From: Bryopsis sp. KO-2023
Lineage: Eukaryota > Chlorophyta > Ulvophyceae > Bryopsidales > Bryopsidaceae
Assembly: GCA_030272585.1 (NCBI GenBank)
Contig: BSYQ01000008.1
Coordinates: 62,001-126,000, forward strand
DNA: 64,000 nucleotides
Reading direction: 5' to 3'
The notes under the pieces are model-generated. The model had not been told where the DNA came from. It did no database searches and saw nothing but the letters and a program-made list of their open reading frames with translations. Made by a program: the position numbers and the translations under genes. Shown piece after piece: positions 1 to 10,500 of this stretch (position 1 is the stretch's first letter; each line of letters begins with the position of its first letter).

Positions 1-114
1 CGTCTAGTCGCCGTGGGTTACACAAGCATTCTTTCCTCCCCCCAAGACTCCCCCTCTACTCTCCTTCAAGATTAACAGTGAACCCAGAAGACTAACGCAC
101 GCAGCCACTCTCAC

Positions 115-312
115 CTGAGAGACCGTGATTCCACCCTCCAAAACCGTCGCGGTTACGAACGAAATGTCGTTACTCTGTAGCATGTTTTTGACCACCTCCA
201 AGCTGTCGGACTGTGGAAAAGACATCCAGTCCAGATAAGTTAGCGCTGTGGCGTTCCCCGCATCTCGAGACGAAGACTCGAAACGAACGAAACACGACGC
301 CAACACACCCAT
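115..312 (-). CDS. First exon of an unrecognised gene running off the left edge
   Basis: I read an exon of 66 codons from an ATG at 312 to a good donor, CTCAG|GTGAGAG, at 115/114. The gene therefore continues off the left edge. The N-terminus is MGVLASCF, followed by a Ser/Arg stretch, and could be a short signal or targeting sequence. The rest (for example SLEVVKNMLQSNDISF) looks like ordinary globular protein with an amphipathic helix. I do not recognise the family. It is divergent from the plus-strand reading frame starting at 426, so the roughly 110 bp between them would be a shared promoter. In-frame TTG codons lie upstream but no earlier ATG was used. Confidence 0.45.
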
Positions 313-425
313 CAAAATCCCTTTCGTCAAGAATTGGACACACCCAGGAAACGCACCTGAAAAGACAAGTGGTCCGAGCGAGGGTTTATCGCAGCAGGCT
401 TGCTCACTGGTTTTCCTTCGATGAG

Positions 426-863
426 ATGAACTCCAATTCCGTGACCGAACAGCCTGGACCGAGGGAAAGCGAAATAAAGCACCCAGTAAATGCGCGTCGA
501 AATAAAACCGTCAAACGCATGAGAAAACCACCTCTTGCAGGGCGGCCCAAATTCAGAAAAACAGCGGTCAAGAATCTACTCGAGAAAGAGAACGTCCCCA
601 ACAGGCAGGCTTTCGTCGAAGTTTGGCTGCCAGGAAGAAAGAAAAGATTCTTACCAGCATCCTTCGAAGTCGAAACTCTGGGGCCTGAGGATTTCGAAAA
701 ACCCCAGGATATCTCGGTAAAAGTGTCTGGACCTCTCGACGTCCTTGCACAGCAACGAAATATGGTTAAGAGAGCGAAGCGGGAGAGCGCCTTGCTGAAG
801 CTCCATCCTGGGTTGCTGGAACTGAATGTGACGATTTCGCTGAGAGAGAAAAATAGCCTTTGA
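426..863 (+). CDS. Small basic hypothetical protein, 145 aa, intronless
   Basis: An ATG at 426 opens a 145-codon frame ending in TGA at 863. The first ~55 residues are strongly basic (RRNKTVKRMRKPP and similar) and predicted disordered. They are followed by a more structured segment (RQAFVEVWLPGRKKRFLP) and an amphipathic C-terminus. No membrane segment or catalytic motif is visible and I do not recognise a family. Basic composition suggests a nuclear or nucleic-acid-binding protein, which is inference only. It is transcribed away from the left-edge gene and converges on the F-box gene. The overlapping antisense frame at 404-949 is judged a shadow. It could also be the first exon of a longer gene. 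Confidence 0.45.
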   Translation: MNSNSVTEQPGPRESEIKHPVNARRNKTVKRMRKPPLAGRPKFRKTAVKNLLEKENVPNRQAFVEVWLPGRKKRFLPASFEVETLGPEDFEKPQDISVKVSGPLDVLAQQRNMVKRAKRESALLKLHPGLLELNVTISLREKNSL

Positions 864-1407
864 AGTATGTGTCCAAATCGTGGATTCCTTGCTGGACTAT
901 GCTGGCAGCGTCCCTCTATGACAAAACGCCCTTGTGCGTCAGAATACACAACGCAATGTTTTCTGGGGGAGAATTAATCGAGGGGCAACCAATGCCTCCC
1001 AGCTTTTCTTGAATCCGAGTGTTTAGCTTGCAAGCCAATTGGCCAGAGTTGGCCTGGCACTGTGTGAGAATGAGTTGGTGGGAAGGCACACGCACAAAGA
1101 AAACAACGCACACAAAAATAAATTACAAAAATTACATAAAAACATAGAAAACCACTTGTCCAAAAAGTATGTATTGATCGTGCAGCACTCATTTTGCTGG
1201 TTCAACAACTCTGTCCGAACGCATCCTGTAAGATTGTTTTAGAAGCCACGAGGTTTAATATATACATTACAAGCCCAGATAGGTATTCCTTTTCTTTCTA
1301 ATCCACCTCTTTGAGTTCCTTTTTTTGTAGTTGGGTGGAGGGGACGAGAATAAACCCCTCAAACATAAGCAAAAATCAAAAATAGCCTCGTCTCAAAAAC
1401 AGCACAA
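864..1407. other. Spacer between convergent genes
   Basis: This stretch holds the 3' ends of the plus-strand small gene and the minus-strand F-box gene. It is A/T-rich. Several short overlapping frames are present but none has coding character. No RNA gene or repeat seen. Confidence 0.5.
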
Positions 1408-2475
1408 TCAAATCTCCCAAATTCTGACGCTGAAATCTTCTGAACCACTGACCAGCTTATCTTTTCCACAACGCACGCACGTCAGATTCCCAATGTGTCC
1501 TTGCAAAATTCTGAAACACCTACCAGAATCCCAACTCCAAAGCCTAATTGTTTTATCAGCAGAACAGCTCACGATCCTCCTGTCGTCCATCGCAACACAG
1601 CTAACTGGCCCCTCATGCCCAATGAAACTCCTCAAGGGCTGCCAACTCTGCAAATCCCACTGAAGTATCATCCCATCCGAAGCACTGCTGAGTAAACTCC
1701 CTTCAAAAACACACAAGCTAATAACAGATGCGGTGTGCCCAATCAACGTCCGAACGCATGTACGTATCCCCAAATCCCAAACTCTGATGACGGTATCGCT
1801 TGAACCACTGATCAACTGACGGGAGGAATCCAAATGCAGACACGTAACAGCACCATTGTGCCCATCCAAGGTTTGAGCAACGTCTCCTGTTGCAAGATTC
1901 CACAGATAAACGATCGAATCAGCACATCCCGACGCCAACGTCCAGCCATCCACTTGCAAGCAAAGTATCGATTTCTGGGGACCTCTGAACGTCCTCAAAC
2001 ATTGACCAGAAGCTATGTCCCACAGTTTGACCGTACGATCGCGAGAGCCGCTTATGATACTGGTGTTGTCCATGTACAGATCTGACACTTCCATCACATG
2101 TCCTCTCAGCGTCATAACCAACACCCCAGTTTTCAACTCCCACAGAGTCAGCAGCCCCACACAAGAACCAGCACATCCCAGTCCGTTTTGATTGAAAGCC
2201 ACACAGGCTACCGCTGTCGGAGTGTAGATGATGGTGCAAGTTAAAACAGAATGCCTCCATTTATACTCCCTCATGAACTCATCCTTCCAAGTCCTGTTCG
2301 CCATGATTTCCCCGATTTCTCGCATGTAGGCATCCTTCCAAATCGCATCATCTCTGAAAACTGCACACCATTTCTGACAAACACACCCTGCCCGGATCTT
2401 GTCCCGCGTGGAAAGACACATGAACACTTTCGTCAGAACCGCCCCAGGTAGCAGCTTGAAGCTTGCGTCTGCCAT
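1408..2475 (-). CDS. F-box/WD40 repeat protein, putative SCF ubiquitin-ligase substrate receptor (copy 1)
   Basis: Single-exon frame of 355 aa. An F-box occupies about residues 6-50 (LPGAVLTKVFMCLSTRDKIR, then CVCQKW and IWKDAY). Seven WD40 repeats follow, each ending in a recognisable WD-type strand: LWEL, VKLWDI, VYLWNL, IRVWDL, LQWDL, IRLWSW, VRIWEI. Seven blades make one complete propeller. In the FBXW/Cdc4/MET30 family the F-box binds SKP1 and the propeller binds a phosphorylated substrate, delivering it for ubiquitination. The substrate cannot be read from sequence. A paralogue lies 2 kb upstream on the same strand, also intronless. A candidate acceptor (ACTACAG) just before the ATG would allow a 5'-leader intron. 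Confidence 0.88.
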   Translation of the reverse strand: MADASFKLLPGAVLTKVFMCLSTRDKIRAGCVCQKWCAVFRDDAIWKDAYMREIGEIMANRTWKDEFMREYKWRHSVLTCTIIYTPTAVACVAFNQNGLGCAGSCVGLLTLWELKTGVLVMTLRGHVMEVSDLYMDNTSIISGSRDRTVKLWDIASGQCLRTFRGPQKSILCLQVDGWTLASGCADSIVYLWNLATGDVAQTLDGHNGAVTCLHLDSSRQLISGSSDTVIRVWDLGIRTCVRTLIGHTASVISLCVFEGSLLSSASDGMILQWDLQSWQPLRSFIGHEGPVSCVAMDDRRIVSCSADKTIRLWSWDSGRCFRILQGHIGNLTCVRCGKDKLVSGSEDFSVRIWEI

Positions 2476-3416
2476 GGATTCACCCTCCTGTAGTGTTTGC
2501 TCTTCTGCCGAGAAACTGAGGAATCACCGATTTCCGAGGTAGTGGGCACCAATCTTAGGGGCTGTTGCTCCTTTTCCGATTGTTGAGGATTTTTTTTGGG
2601 GGGAAGACAGATACCCTGCAATACAGCAATGCATTTGTGTGTGTACACTTTGCACAGACAAACAAAACACGTTTCGATAAGAATGCCAGCTTGCATGTGT
2701 GTGGGTGTGTAAATGCATGTATGCATGCACATGCGTGTATTGATGGAAAATCAATTTTCGTGATTTCCAAGGCTCACCTCCACTTTCGTATGTCGGGAAG
2801 GTTTAGAGTAGAGTCCACTATACAGAATGCACAGGGGTCAAAGAGATCCCCTGTAAAATCCAAACATACCCAGCTATAGGCATCCCACATTCGAATATAA
2901 TAATCAAACATTAAACGTAGTCAGTTTTCAACATCTGCTGAAAACTGACTTCTTTGTCACCAAAACAGGGCTTGATCCTAGCATGAAATGCCAGCAGAAG
3001 GAATCCATTATTGCAATATCTTCATCCAGGATGGGAAGCTGAGTTCACACGAGCGAATCACAACATGACTGACATCGGAACAAATGACCCATTCACCATA
3101 ACAGCCGACGCTTTTCTCACGCGTATCTTTTGGGGGGGGGCCCGCAAATTAAGAAGTTGATTTTCTGCAGTCACTCCGGCTAGGTTTCAAATCAAGGCAA
3201 GCACCTGTGAGCGCGTCTATTCCCCACGTCCGCCTGACGGTGTCGAGAACATTGGGGCGCTGTGATCGCAAAAAATTGAGTCTAGGACACAGGTAACCCA
3301 CAGCGCGCCGATTTCTTTTTGTCGCACGCTCACAACAAAACAGGATTTCGCGAACGGGGTTTCTCGACTCGAACCTGCACCTCGCGCCGCGCGCCGACAT
3401 TACCCCCTCGGACCTC

Positions 3417-3679
3417 CACGTGATCATTTTCGCTCAGAGCGATACCATGTGACACCATGTGCTCGCCTTCGGACCTGTGTTTCAGGCATCGCTCCGAATC
3501 GAAGCCCGTGTCGGAAGATCACATGTGTGTGAGGTGATACGGCAACGCCAATATCACGTGGGGTGCTGGGCCCAGAATTAAATATTGTTGACCACCCCAC
3601 CTCACCTTGGGACAGCACAAGCCCAGCGCGATTGGCTGATTGGTAGCGGAAATTTGCTCCAGGCCACCATGGCCACGTG
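3417..3679. promoter_or_regulatory. Cluster of three CACGTG (G-box/E-box) palindromes with two CCAAT boxes
   Basis: CACGTG occurs at 3417, 3555 and 3674, three copies in about 260 bp. Two ATTGG elements lie at 3631-3643. A fourth CACGTG sits at 5689, just upstream of the second F-box-like gene. CACGTG is bound by bZIP and bHLH factors in plants and CCAAT by NF-Y. Function here is inferred from clustering only. Confidence 0.35.
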
Positions 3680-4180
3680 ACATTATTCCGACATTTTTTT
3701 CCGCAGAAAACACATTTTATTCGCTCCTTGCACGACAATCGGCAAAGGTCCCCTCGTCTGATCTTTTACATCTCATCCAAGGAATCGTACTGTGGGCTAA
3801 CCCTTTCCCTTTGCACATCCCATTTTTTACAAACGATCCAGCCCAACATCATCTCTATCGAGCAGACATCAAAAAAGAAACTCTGGCCTCGTAGATTATC
3901 AACTTCTCTTCTCGACCGACCAAATTTTAAGAAAACACACAATAACATGATAATAATGGTTTACTGCATAACAAAATAACGCACCCAACTCGACCATTGG
4001 TCAAGCCCTCCCCCTTTTAAAAAAGTGAAAAAGTGAAAAACAAAACAAAACACAGAAAGTAAATCAAATAAATCTCCAAGTTATTCTGGCCAGTGTCCAG
4101 CTTGAACAGAAAAAATACCAGAACTTATCAAATTGATTCAATGAATGTGTTTCGCTTGTACGCATCAAAACACTGCTTCC

Positions 4181-4207
4181 TTTTTTTTTTTTTTGGGGGG
4201 GGGGGGG
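4181..4207. repeat. Composite homopolymer tract, T14 then G13
   Basis: An uninterrupted T run passes directly into an uninterrupted G run in the spacer between the two F-box genes. The same T-to-G composite recurs at several other non-coding places in the window. Confidence 0.8.
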
Positions 4208-4540
4208 TTCCTGCATAATCAGAGACTGTCTGCAACTCCTTCAAGAAAAGTTAAATTCCACCAGCTGTGTATAATTCACTCTTAAGTTGATTCTACGACT
4301 TTGTGAGGTGATGTCACTCCATTGCAAATCCCGTTCATTAATTGCAACTAAAAACAGATTTTAAGGTAAATCTAGCATGCATAACAGAAAAATAAAAGCA
4401 AAGAATGAAAAAAAACAAAGAATGAAAAATTAGCACTCAACCTTTGCCATACATTTTCTCAGTAGCTGTTGTTTTCGCCTCCATACGGAAACAATATATA
4501 TATATTTTCTTGAGGGACCAAATTTGCTTTCGAAGGGCGA

Positions 4541-5632
4541 TCAGAAGTTCCATATTTTCATGCAAAAATCCCAAGAGCCACTCAGCATCTTCGATCCATC
4601 CACTTGCAAAGACAGCACCCTCCCATCATGTCCATTCAGAGTTCTCAAACAAGAATTGCTCCTCACATCCCACACATTGATGCTGTTGCTTGCAGACCCA
4701 GTGACAATCTTAGTCCCCTCAGCATGCAAACACCAAATCGGACCATCCTGTCCATTCAACTCACGAGCCTCCTGCTCCCCGTTCTCCATCAAAATCATAA
4801 GATGGCCAGCCATCGTCCCAGCCACCACTGCATCCCCACATCGACCTACACAGGTGAAGCCACCAGCATCCACCTCAAGGGATCGCATGCAAACCTGGTT
4901 GCTCCAGTCCCAGATCTTCACGGTGTTGTCCAGGGAACCACTCACGATGCTGCCACCCTTCAGATGCAGGCCAGTGACATGATCACTGTGACCTGACAAA
5001 GTATGAAGGCATTCGCAGCTCGGATAATCCCATATCCTTATTGTACAGTCACGCGATCCGCTGGCCACTACGTTGCCCTCAAACATGAAGCAAAGCACCG
5101 GCATCGTGTGACCTTTCAAAGTTCCCAGGCACTGTCCTAAGTCGATATTCCAGACTTTGACGGTGCAATCATGAGAAGAACTCATCAGTGTGTTTCCATC
5201 GACCTGTAAGGCAGACACCCTCAGGGGATGGCCTCGGAGCTGCTTGGTGAAACGACTGCTTTCCATGTCCCAACCTGCAATGTGACCCACTACAGTGCCG
5301 ATGAAACCGATCCCAGCGTCGCCAAGAGCCACAGATGTTACTGCAGCTGGAGAGTGAACATCTTGCACGTCGATTTGTCCATAAGCAATTCTGTAGAAAT
5401 TGATGTACTCTTCTCTCCAGCCATCCGAGGGGATTTCCCAGATCAAAGGGCCGAATTCACGAACAAACGCGGTTTTCCACGCGTCCGATGCTGACGAGAT
5501 CACCGCCGCCCACTGTGGGGATACGCAAGACAGTCTGCCCATGGCTGCGCCAGACAGGAAGACCAAGGCGCCTTGAAGTCCATCAATGGGGAACGATAAT
5601 GACAATTCTTCATTTCCCATCTGCACCGCCAC
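4541..5632 (-). CDS. F-box-like/WD40 repeat protein (copy 2, degenerate F-box)
   Basis: Intronless 363-aa frame starting at ATG 5632. It shares the architecture of the downstream copy, but the N-terminal ~60 residues keep only a weak F-box pattern (CVSPQWAAVISSASDAWKTA in place of a canonical F-box). Seven propeller repeats follow: IAGWDM, VKVWNI, IRIWDY, VKIWDW, a degenerate MILMEN blade, INVWDV and MKIWNF. The degenerate F-box means SKP1 binding cannot be assumed. It may still be an adaptor. Same strand and adjacency to copy 1 indicate an old tandem duplication, with substantial divergence since. A CACGTG site lies 57 bp upstream of the ATG. Confidence 0.82.
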   Translation of the reverse strand: MAVQMGNEELSLSFPIDGLQGALVFLSGAAMGRLSCVSPQWAAVISSASDAWKTAFVREFGPLIWEIPSDGWREEYINFYRIAYGQIDVQDVHSPAAVTSVALGDAGIGFIGTVVGHIAGWDMESSRFTKQLRGHPLRVSALQVDGNTLMSSSHDCTVKVWNIDLGQCLGTLKGHTMPVLCFMFEGNVVASGSRDCTIRIWDYPSCECLHTLSGHSDHVTGLHLKGGSIVSGSLDNTVKIWDWSNQVCMRSLEVDAGGFTCVGRCGDAVVAGTMAGHLMILMENGEQEARELNGQDGPIWCLHAEGTKIVTGSASNSINVWDVRSNSCLRTLNGHDGRVLSLQVDGSKMLSGSWDFCMKIWNF

Positions 5633-7585
5633 CTAATCGTCAAAAAAGGTAGCACCAAACAACACACGCGCGCACACCCCAAAAAGGTCACGTGGCTATT
5701 AGACTCGACGTGGAGGACCCTGAAGTCGAGCCTCCAACGGCAACTTGGTTCCAGAGACCAAAAAGGCGCCTACGAACAAGGATTGAAACCAGAAGAAAAA
5801 AAAACACAACTGCGCTCCCTTCTCTTGTGTTTTTCGCTTTTCGTCTCCCGTTGCACCTGCTGCCGTTCCGAAGACTCGGCGATCATCCTCGATGGCTACG
5901 AGGCTACTGATCAATGGGCTGCTTAGCGCTCTCCACAAGAACCCACAACAAATAAGATACTGCCAATACGATACTTGCGCAAGAGTGGCAAGAAAGCTTG
6001 GAGACTGCGGTTTCCATTCGGGGGGATTCCTCCGTTGCGTGGAAAGAATGAGCGCGCCAATTCTTCTTCACCTCGGTGACCTACGAGCACGTGGTCCCCT
6101 CATCGAAACCAGCCACAGACATGTGCACCACATGCAAATGGCTCCAGCTTCTTACCATTTTTTAAGTATCGACAATGTGTAAAACAGTACAAGGTGCCAT
6201 CATATCAGGCCCGTCATGGATGCCTGTGGTAAGCTCACCTACAGTCTATCACTTGAAAACTCTCACTCAGGAGAATCCAACGGACTCAAATTCTGAGTGG
6301 ACCTCATGCTTGCGAAGGTCGAAACTTGGATCTAAACTATGGCTACAACAACGATTTCAGCATACCTTGCTAAACACCTCTCAACCAGGGCCTTGATTAG
6401 AAGAAATTTCTTCTGTGGGAGGAGAATTCTACTTGTGGCTGGCTTTTTAACATGGGCTTTTAAGATGTCAGGTTGGTATTCACATATAGTTTGTGATGTT
6501 CATTTCCGTCAAAGTAAACCACACAAAGCTGTAGAGCCGACAGCAGGAAAAGTTCAGACTCTTTTCTTAATTGAGAGGCTGTGAATTTGTTTCCGCCCTC
6601 CTGGGGTTTTTTAAAAGGCTGTGGGCAGCAAATAATATGTCCCACAGAAAAGCGATAGACTGTAGCATTCATTGCTTCTGGTGGCAACTGAGAAAACCAC
6701 CAGACTGGCCCTTTGATGGTTTCTAATTTCAACGCTGGGGGCAAGATATCAGGGTTAAGGCTAGTGGACTGGCCACAGTTCTTTTTCTTCTGATCATTCA
6801 CGATTTGCTTGATGAGTGAGTCCTGTGAAAGTGTGCCATGTCTCAACATCCTCCTACTGTGAATTTTGAATATCTAAAGTTTGGCAGTGTATGTCGATCC
6901 TATAAATCAAACTTTGTGAATTGGAGTTTGCTGCGTTTAAGAAAAAAAATGGGTAGTGCAGTGGGGTTTTTTTCCCCCCCCCCCTTCCTCTCTTCCCAGC
7001 TCCTGCAGAATTTCCTCATCCAGTCATTGAAAATAATCAAAAGAAAGAAAACAAAAAACCACCAAGTATCATCCATGAAACATCCCAACTACGTTTTAAA
7101 AACCGATTCACGATCTCCTAGAGAAAACATCCTCCCTCAGATTCTCTAACCGTTTTCCTTTCGTCAAAACCCTGTCTATATCCAAATTGGATTGTCACTT
7201 GGCTACATGCCAACGTTTCATAAATCTGGTACATTCATACATATATTTTATTTGCCAACACAGCATCATGAACAAAACAATACACCCTCATTTAAACTTC
7301 ATAGAAAACCAAAATGCAGAAAAAAAAACAAGGCGGCAACTTTCAAACTTGCAGTTCAGCAGCACCAGGTCCAAAAACTCACCAAACTAAAAAAAGGCAT
7401 AACCCCAGCACTTCACATCCACAGAATATCAGCCTCTATCGATTCGAATTGACAGATTCTTTTCTTGGGTTTACACATTGACAGATTCTTTTCTTGGGTT
7501 TACTATCTGTCATGCAGGAAGGTCCTTTTTCTTTTCTTTTTTTTTCTTCTTTTTTTCAAGGAGGGGGGGGGGGGGGTTGAATTGA
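5633..7585. other. 1.9 kb spacer, no supported gene
   Basis: CACGTG at 5689-5694 lies close to the start of the minus-strand WD40 gene. A plus-strand frame from ATG 5892 (96 codons) and a minus-strand frame 6849-6460 (129 codons) are open but resemble nothing I know and have no splice or domain support. Positions 7448-7503 carry two 27-bp copies of a sequence beginning ATTGACAG, 29 bp apart. A C/T-rich stretch and G run occupy 7516-7576. Confidence 0.4.
7448..7503. repeat. Two-copy direct repeat (27 bp unit, 29 bp period)
   Basis: A 27-bp sequence starting ATTGACAGATTC and ending GGGTTTAC occurs at 7448-7474 and again at 7477-7503, separated by two bases. It lies in the 3' flank of the PAN/Apple gene. 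Confidence 0.75.
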
Positions 7586-10500
7586 TTATGCAGGGGTGAC
7601 TCCACTATCACAATGATCACATTTCTTTTTTGGTGGAACCCAGTCCCTCATCCAACACTCCCCAAATTGGTTGGAAGCTGTCGAGTTTGTGATTCGAGTC
7701 CAGGAGCGGCAATCTGAAAATAGAAAACACAAGGTGGAGAAAACAAAGCAACTTCAATTATTTTTTTTTTGGGAGAAGGGGGGGGAGGTAATAAATCCTC
7801 CCAAACTCAAGCTCAAAAAAACAAAAAGAACTAGCCACAAACTCATTCCGAAACGAAAGAAAAAGGACTTACTGATTGATTTCGAATAATTAACAAGAGG
7901 AACGCAGAAAATCGAAAATAATTTCCCTGATGCCACTCACTTGACCTCAGCCTGCATTTCATGCAACAGTCGTGATTGGTGGCTGCGAAAGTTCTGTGTC
8001 CTTCATTGATGACTCCACGTTTCGACGGATGGTCGAATCCAAACTCAAAAGTGATGGCATCACACACAATTTTTCCTTGGGCCTTGTGCTCTGGGCTGAT
8101 TCCACTGTCCGCCCATTCAGCGTGACTCCTCCTTGGAACATGATTAAACAGCCAGCATTCGCCTGCTTTCTTCAGAGGCTGGTCTTGCTTGACACGAGTC
8201 CAAGACCGACAAGCTGAAAAAAAAAACAAAAACAGAGAGGCATATATATATATTCCTGTGTATATACATTCAGAATTATTATCATGTCTTCTGTTTCAGA
8301 TCTTAATGATGAGATAAAACCCTGGTCAAGAAAATCCGGAATGAGTAATTCTCTTTTTGTTGTCAAATTAATCCAGGTGATGTATCAACTGAAAAATATA
8401 AACTCCATTAGATTGAGCATGATGATTTCGATTCTGATTTTGATTCTGAGGGTGCACTGCTAGTAGTGATAAGGCTCGTTCCCTTTTTTCCAATTTTGCC
8501 AATTGAAAGGACATATGAGAACGACTCATGTTGAAAGAAACCTGGGTTGCTGTGACAGAGGCGGCAGCATTGCATATTGTTTGCAGTGATGTTTTTGGTG
8601 CCATCGTTCAGCAGCCCGTGTCGAGCATGGGCATAGTGATTCTTAGACCACCTCTCAGGACCACAAGAACCGCCTACAAAAGAAAACAAACCAAAACTTC
8701 AACCAAAAGATTTTTAAAGAAAAGAAGGAAAGGCCAGGCTACACGGAAAGTATTCATGCCAAAATAAGAGAAAACCCATATGACTAAGAGGTTCATTTCC
8801 TCCTTGCCAAAATAACTTGCTCCCCCAACAGGAGGAGCCTATCAAGGTTCTTAGAATGGAATCTATCAAAATTATTTGCTGTTACAAAAAGAAAAAGGCA
8901 CCACGAGAAAAGATATTTAATCAAAGAGGATAGAAATCTAATTGTTTTTTTTAAGCCAGAGATCATATTTTAGACTCTTACTGTTCACATCGTTTTCGCA
9001 CCGGCTTCCAACTCGACAGGCCCTGGAGGTGGTGTTGCATATTTGACCAGCTGTGCTTTGGTGGGTGTCCCAGGAGGCTCAACCACAGTCACATTGTTCA
9101 CACCATTCACAATCACAGTAAAAGGCTCTATTGCAGGTCCGTTTTTTTTTGGCTCCAGCGGAGGAAGAAGCAAGGTCGCATTTTCATTCTTTTCTTCACT
9201 GTTTGAACCCCGTCCAGCGGTGGATTCACTCACGACTGGTGCACTATCCGTTTCCTCTTCTTCTTCCCCCCCAACACGCTCTGAAGAGTCTGACTCATCT
9301 GCTGATCCATTTTCCTCCCCGTTCTCTTCCGTAGCCTTGGACAGAGTTTTGAAATCGTCACCTGCAGGGGGCTTATCCTTTACAGCTTCCTCTTGGGTTC
9401 CTTTGACTTCCTCGGTCACCGCCGACTCGACCTTTTCAGCTTCAGACGAACCATCGCCACCAGTCTTACTTGATTCCTGTGGAGCTTTCCCCTCATCCGA
9501 TCCTCCCTTCTCATTGTTCTCACTTTTGACTAACAAGGACTCCACCTTTTTTGGTTTGTTCTCACCGTTTTCCTGTTTGGTTGCTGGTGGGGGAGGCGCT
9601 GGCTTGCTTGCTACTTGACCTTCTTTACTTGAACCCTCCTTGCCATTTTCAGTGTTTCCACCAGAGTTTGACCCACTGCCATTGGCCTCTGGTTTCTTCA
9701 CCTCCACAGCAGCCACAGAATGTTCAACGTCCACCAGGGCCTCCCCACCGCTGGACTCGGCCTCAACCTCTCCAGATTCATTCTTTGATCCCTCCTCCTT
9801 GGTCGAAGCACCTGACTGAGACTCGGCCCCTCCAGATTCCCCCCCTCCACCATTACTGCTGCCAGCCCCGTCCCCGCTACCCTTCCCATCGCCATTATCA
9901 TCCTTCCTCAACTCAGATTCGACCTTTTCAAAGGCTCCTCCATCGTTCTGATTCCCGCCAGTCTGATCCCCAGCATCCTCTCCATCGGTGCTTGGAGAAG
10001 ATTTGCCTTCCCCACCCTTATCACTACCTGCGTTTCCGAGCAAACCAAACGTTGCTGTCTCCCCTCCATCACCCACTCCATTGGCACTAGACTGGGAGTC
10101 GACCTGTGCCAGCCCAGTCCCTTCTTTCTCATTGTTTTCGCTCCCACCACCCCCTTCCTTTGCTTTCTCCTCTTTGTTCTTTTGATCTTTGGCCTCATTC
10201 TCACCAGGCGGGGTCCCAGCCTCAGCAAATCCTTGGCCACTGCTGTCTTCACTCGTGTTGGGATCTAGTTCAACTCTTGTCGAACCATCCCCATCACCGC
10301 TTTGGATGTTGTCAGGTTTCTGCTGCCCTTGTGTCGACTCAGCGCCATCGTTGGTGCTGTCCCCAACAGGGAATTCAGCCTCACTTGATCCTCCATTACT
10401 CTTGCCGTTTTCCCGATTGGGCTCTGAGGGAGAGGGCTGGCGGTTCTGCTGACCATCAGATTCGGTGGAATCGTCCCCATTCGCACCAGCCGACGATTCA

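Larger units (their letters stand above)
2476..4540. other. 2 kb spacer with a GC-rich, CACGTG-rich island
   Basis: No gene is supported here. The stretch 3130-3680 is GC-rich against A/T-rich surroundings. It holds three CACGTG palindromes (3417-3422, 3555-3560, 3674-3679) and two inverted CCAAT boxes (ATTGG at 3631 and 3639). It is plausibly the distal promoter of the downstream F-box gene, with a leader intron between. Two minus-strand frames of 92 and 104 codons overlap it but show no domain. The 3.7-4.5 kb part is A/T-rich and includes a T14G13 tract. Confidence 0.4.

Noticed and set aside
3149..3738. Two GC-rich minus-strand frames, and a tRNA-like GGTTCGAGTC at ~3370 on the minus strand
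   Set aside because: The T-loop-like sequence lacks a matching T-stem and cloverleaf, and the frames lack domain or splice support. The region reads better as a promoter island.
6460..6849. 129-codon minus-strand frame in the 5.6-7.6 kb spacer
   Set aside because: Starts with ATG and has varied composition, but no domain, no splice partners and no recognised relatives. Kept as a note, not a gene.
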